From JBQTIU01 sp052387815 (lineage in GTDB: Bacteria > Pseudomonadota > Alphaproteobacteria > CACIAM-22H2), in contig JBQTIU010000110.1 of NCBI GenBank assembly GCA_052387815.1, forward strand, positions 1 to 9,127: 9,127 nucleotides of DNA, written 5' to 3'. The notes under the pieces were generated by a model. That model had not been told where the DNA came from, did not search any database, and saw only the letters and a list, made by a program, of their open reading frames with translations. This document shows positions 7,017-9,127 of this stretch, in pieces (position 1 is the first letter of the stretch; each line of letters begins with the position of its first letter). The position numbers and the translations under genes were made by a program.

Positions 7017-8957
<1,941 letters not shown>

Positions 8958-8978
8958 TCAGACGGGCGGGTTCGAACC

Positions 8979-9052
8979 GGGCGGGTCACAGACCCGCCCC
9001 GACACGCATCCTTCGCCAATCGATCGCGTAGGGGCGGGTTTCAAACCCGCCC
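8979..9052. repeat. REPIN-like element, unit C1
   Basis: The first hairpin is GGGCGGGTC (8979-8987), loop ACA, GACCCGCCC (8991-8999). The second is GGGCGGGTTT (9032-9041), one C, AAACCCGCCC (9043-9052). The spacer includes ACACGCATCCTTCGCCA (9002-9018), an exact reverse complement of 124-140 in unit A. The first stem begins 21 bp past the acs stop codon. Confidence 0.85.
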
Positions 9053-9127
9053 GCGCGGGTCACAGACCCGCCCCGACACGCATCCTTCGCCAATCGATCG
9101 CGTAGGGGCGGGTTTCAAACCCGCCCC
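9053..9127. repeat. REPIN-like element, unit C2 (tandem copy of C1)
   Basis: This is an exact duplicate of unit C1 from 9055 to 9126. Its hairpins are GCGGGTC/GACCCGC (9055-9061/9065-9071) and GGGCGGGTTT/AAACCCGCCC (9106-9115/9117-9126). The match breaks at 9127, the last base of the window. Confidence 0.85.

Larger units (their letters stand above)
8958..9127. repeat. REPIN-like tandem array downstream of acs
   Basis: This array of palindromic units fills the 3' flank of acs. It opens with a truncated arm (8964-8978: GGGCGGGTT, CG, AACC), which runs into two consecutive full units listed separately. Positions 8981-9052 are identical to 9055-9126, a 72-base exact match with a 74-bp period. 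The last unit ends at the window edge, so the true array may be longer. No open reading frame of interest lies in it. Confidence 0.85.

Noticed and set aside
8979..9127. CRISPR-like array of short repeats and spacers
   Set aside because: The spacers are identical, the repeats are palindromic with two alternating forms, and there are no cas genes nearby.

Overview
The window is GC-rich (by eye roughly two-thirds G+C) and looks like an alphaproteobacterial chromosome, probably Rhodospirillales-like. This rests on the base composition, on the PleC/DivJ-type H-box region of the sensor kinase and on a possible CtrA box. The lineage is inferred; there is no rRNA or other marker. It holds five confident protein genes in three transcription units. 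No rRNA, tRNA, transposase gene or CRISPR array is visible.

Layout. Positions 1-180 are non-coding: two small hairpins, two runs of nine G, and a palindromic repeat element just past the end of the first operon. Positions 181-4349 (minus strand) are a three-gene ABC importer operon, transcribed in the order periplasmic solute-binding protein (4349-3003), fused two-domain permease (2954-1245), ATPase (1248-181). Permease and ATPase overlap by 4 bp. Positions 4350-4596 carry another repeat element and the operon's leader. Positions 4597-6729 (minus) encode a membrane histidine kinase with no response regulator in view. Positions 6730-7016 are a divergent promoter region. Positions 7017-8957 (plus) encode acetyl-CoA synthetase. 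Positions 8958-9127 are an array of the same repeat family, cut by the window edge.

Function. The importer resembles the FbpABC/AfuABC/PhnSTUV/PgtC class. Its binding protein has two phenylalanines where ferric-binding proteins have an iron-binding tyrosine pair, so an organic anion such as a sugar phosphate, phosphonate or phosphoglycerate is more likely than iron. The kinase lies directly upstream on the same strand and has a large periplasmic domain, so a PgtB/PgtC-like sensing link is possible but unproven. Acetyl-CoA synthetase is a housekeeping acetate-assimilation enzyme.

The most notable non-coding feature is a family of REP/REPIN-like elements: paired GGGCGGGT hairpins around a spacer of about 30 nt. 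Four full units lie at three loci, one locus at the 3' end of each transcription unit and none in the divergent promoter region. I see no clear novel defence or mobile system. The points most worth following up are the repeat family, the likely misannotation of the importer as an iron transporter, and the kinase-importer association.
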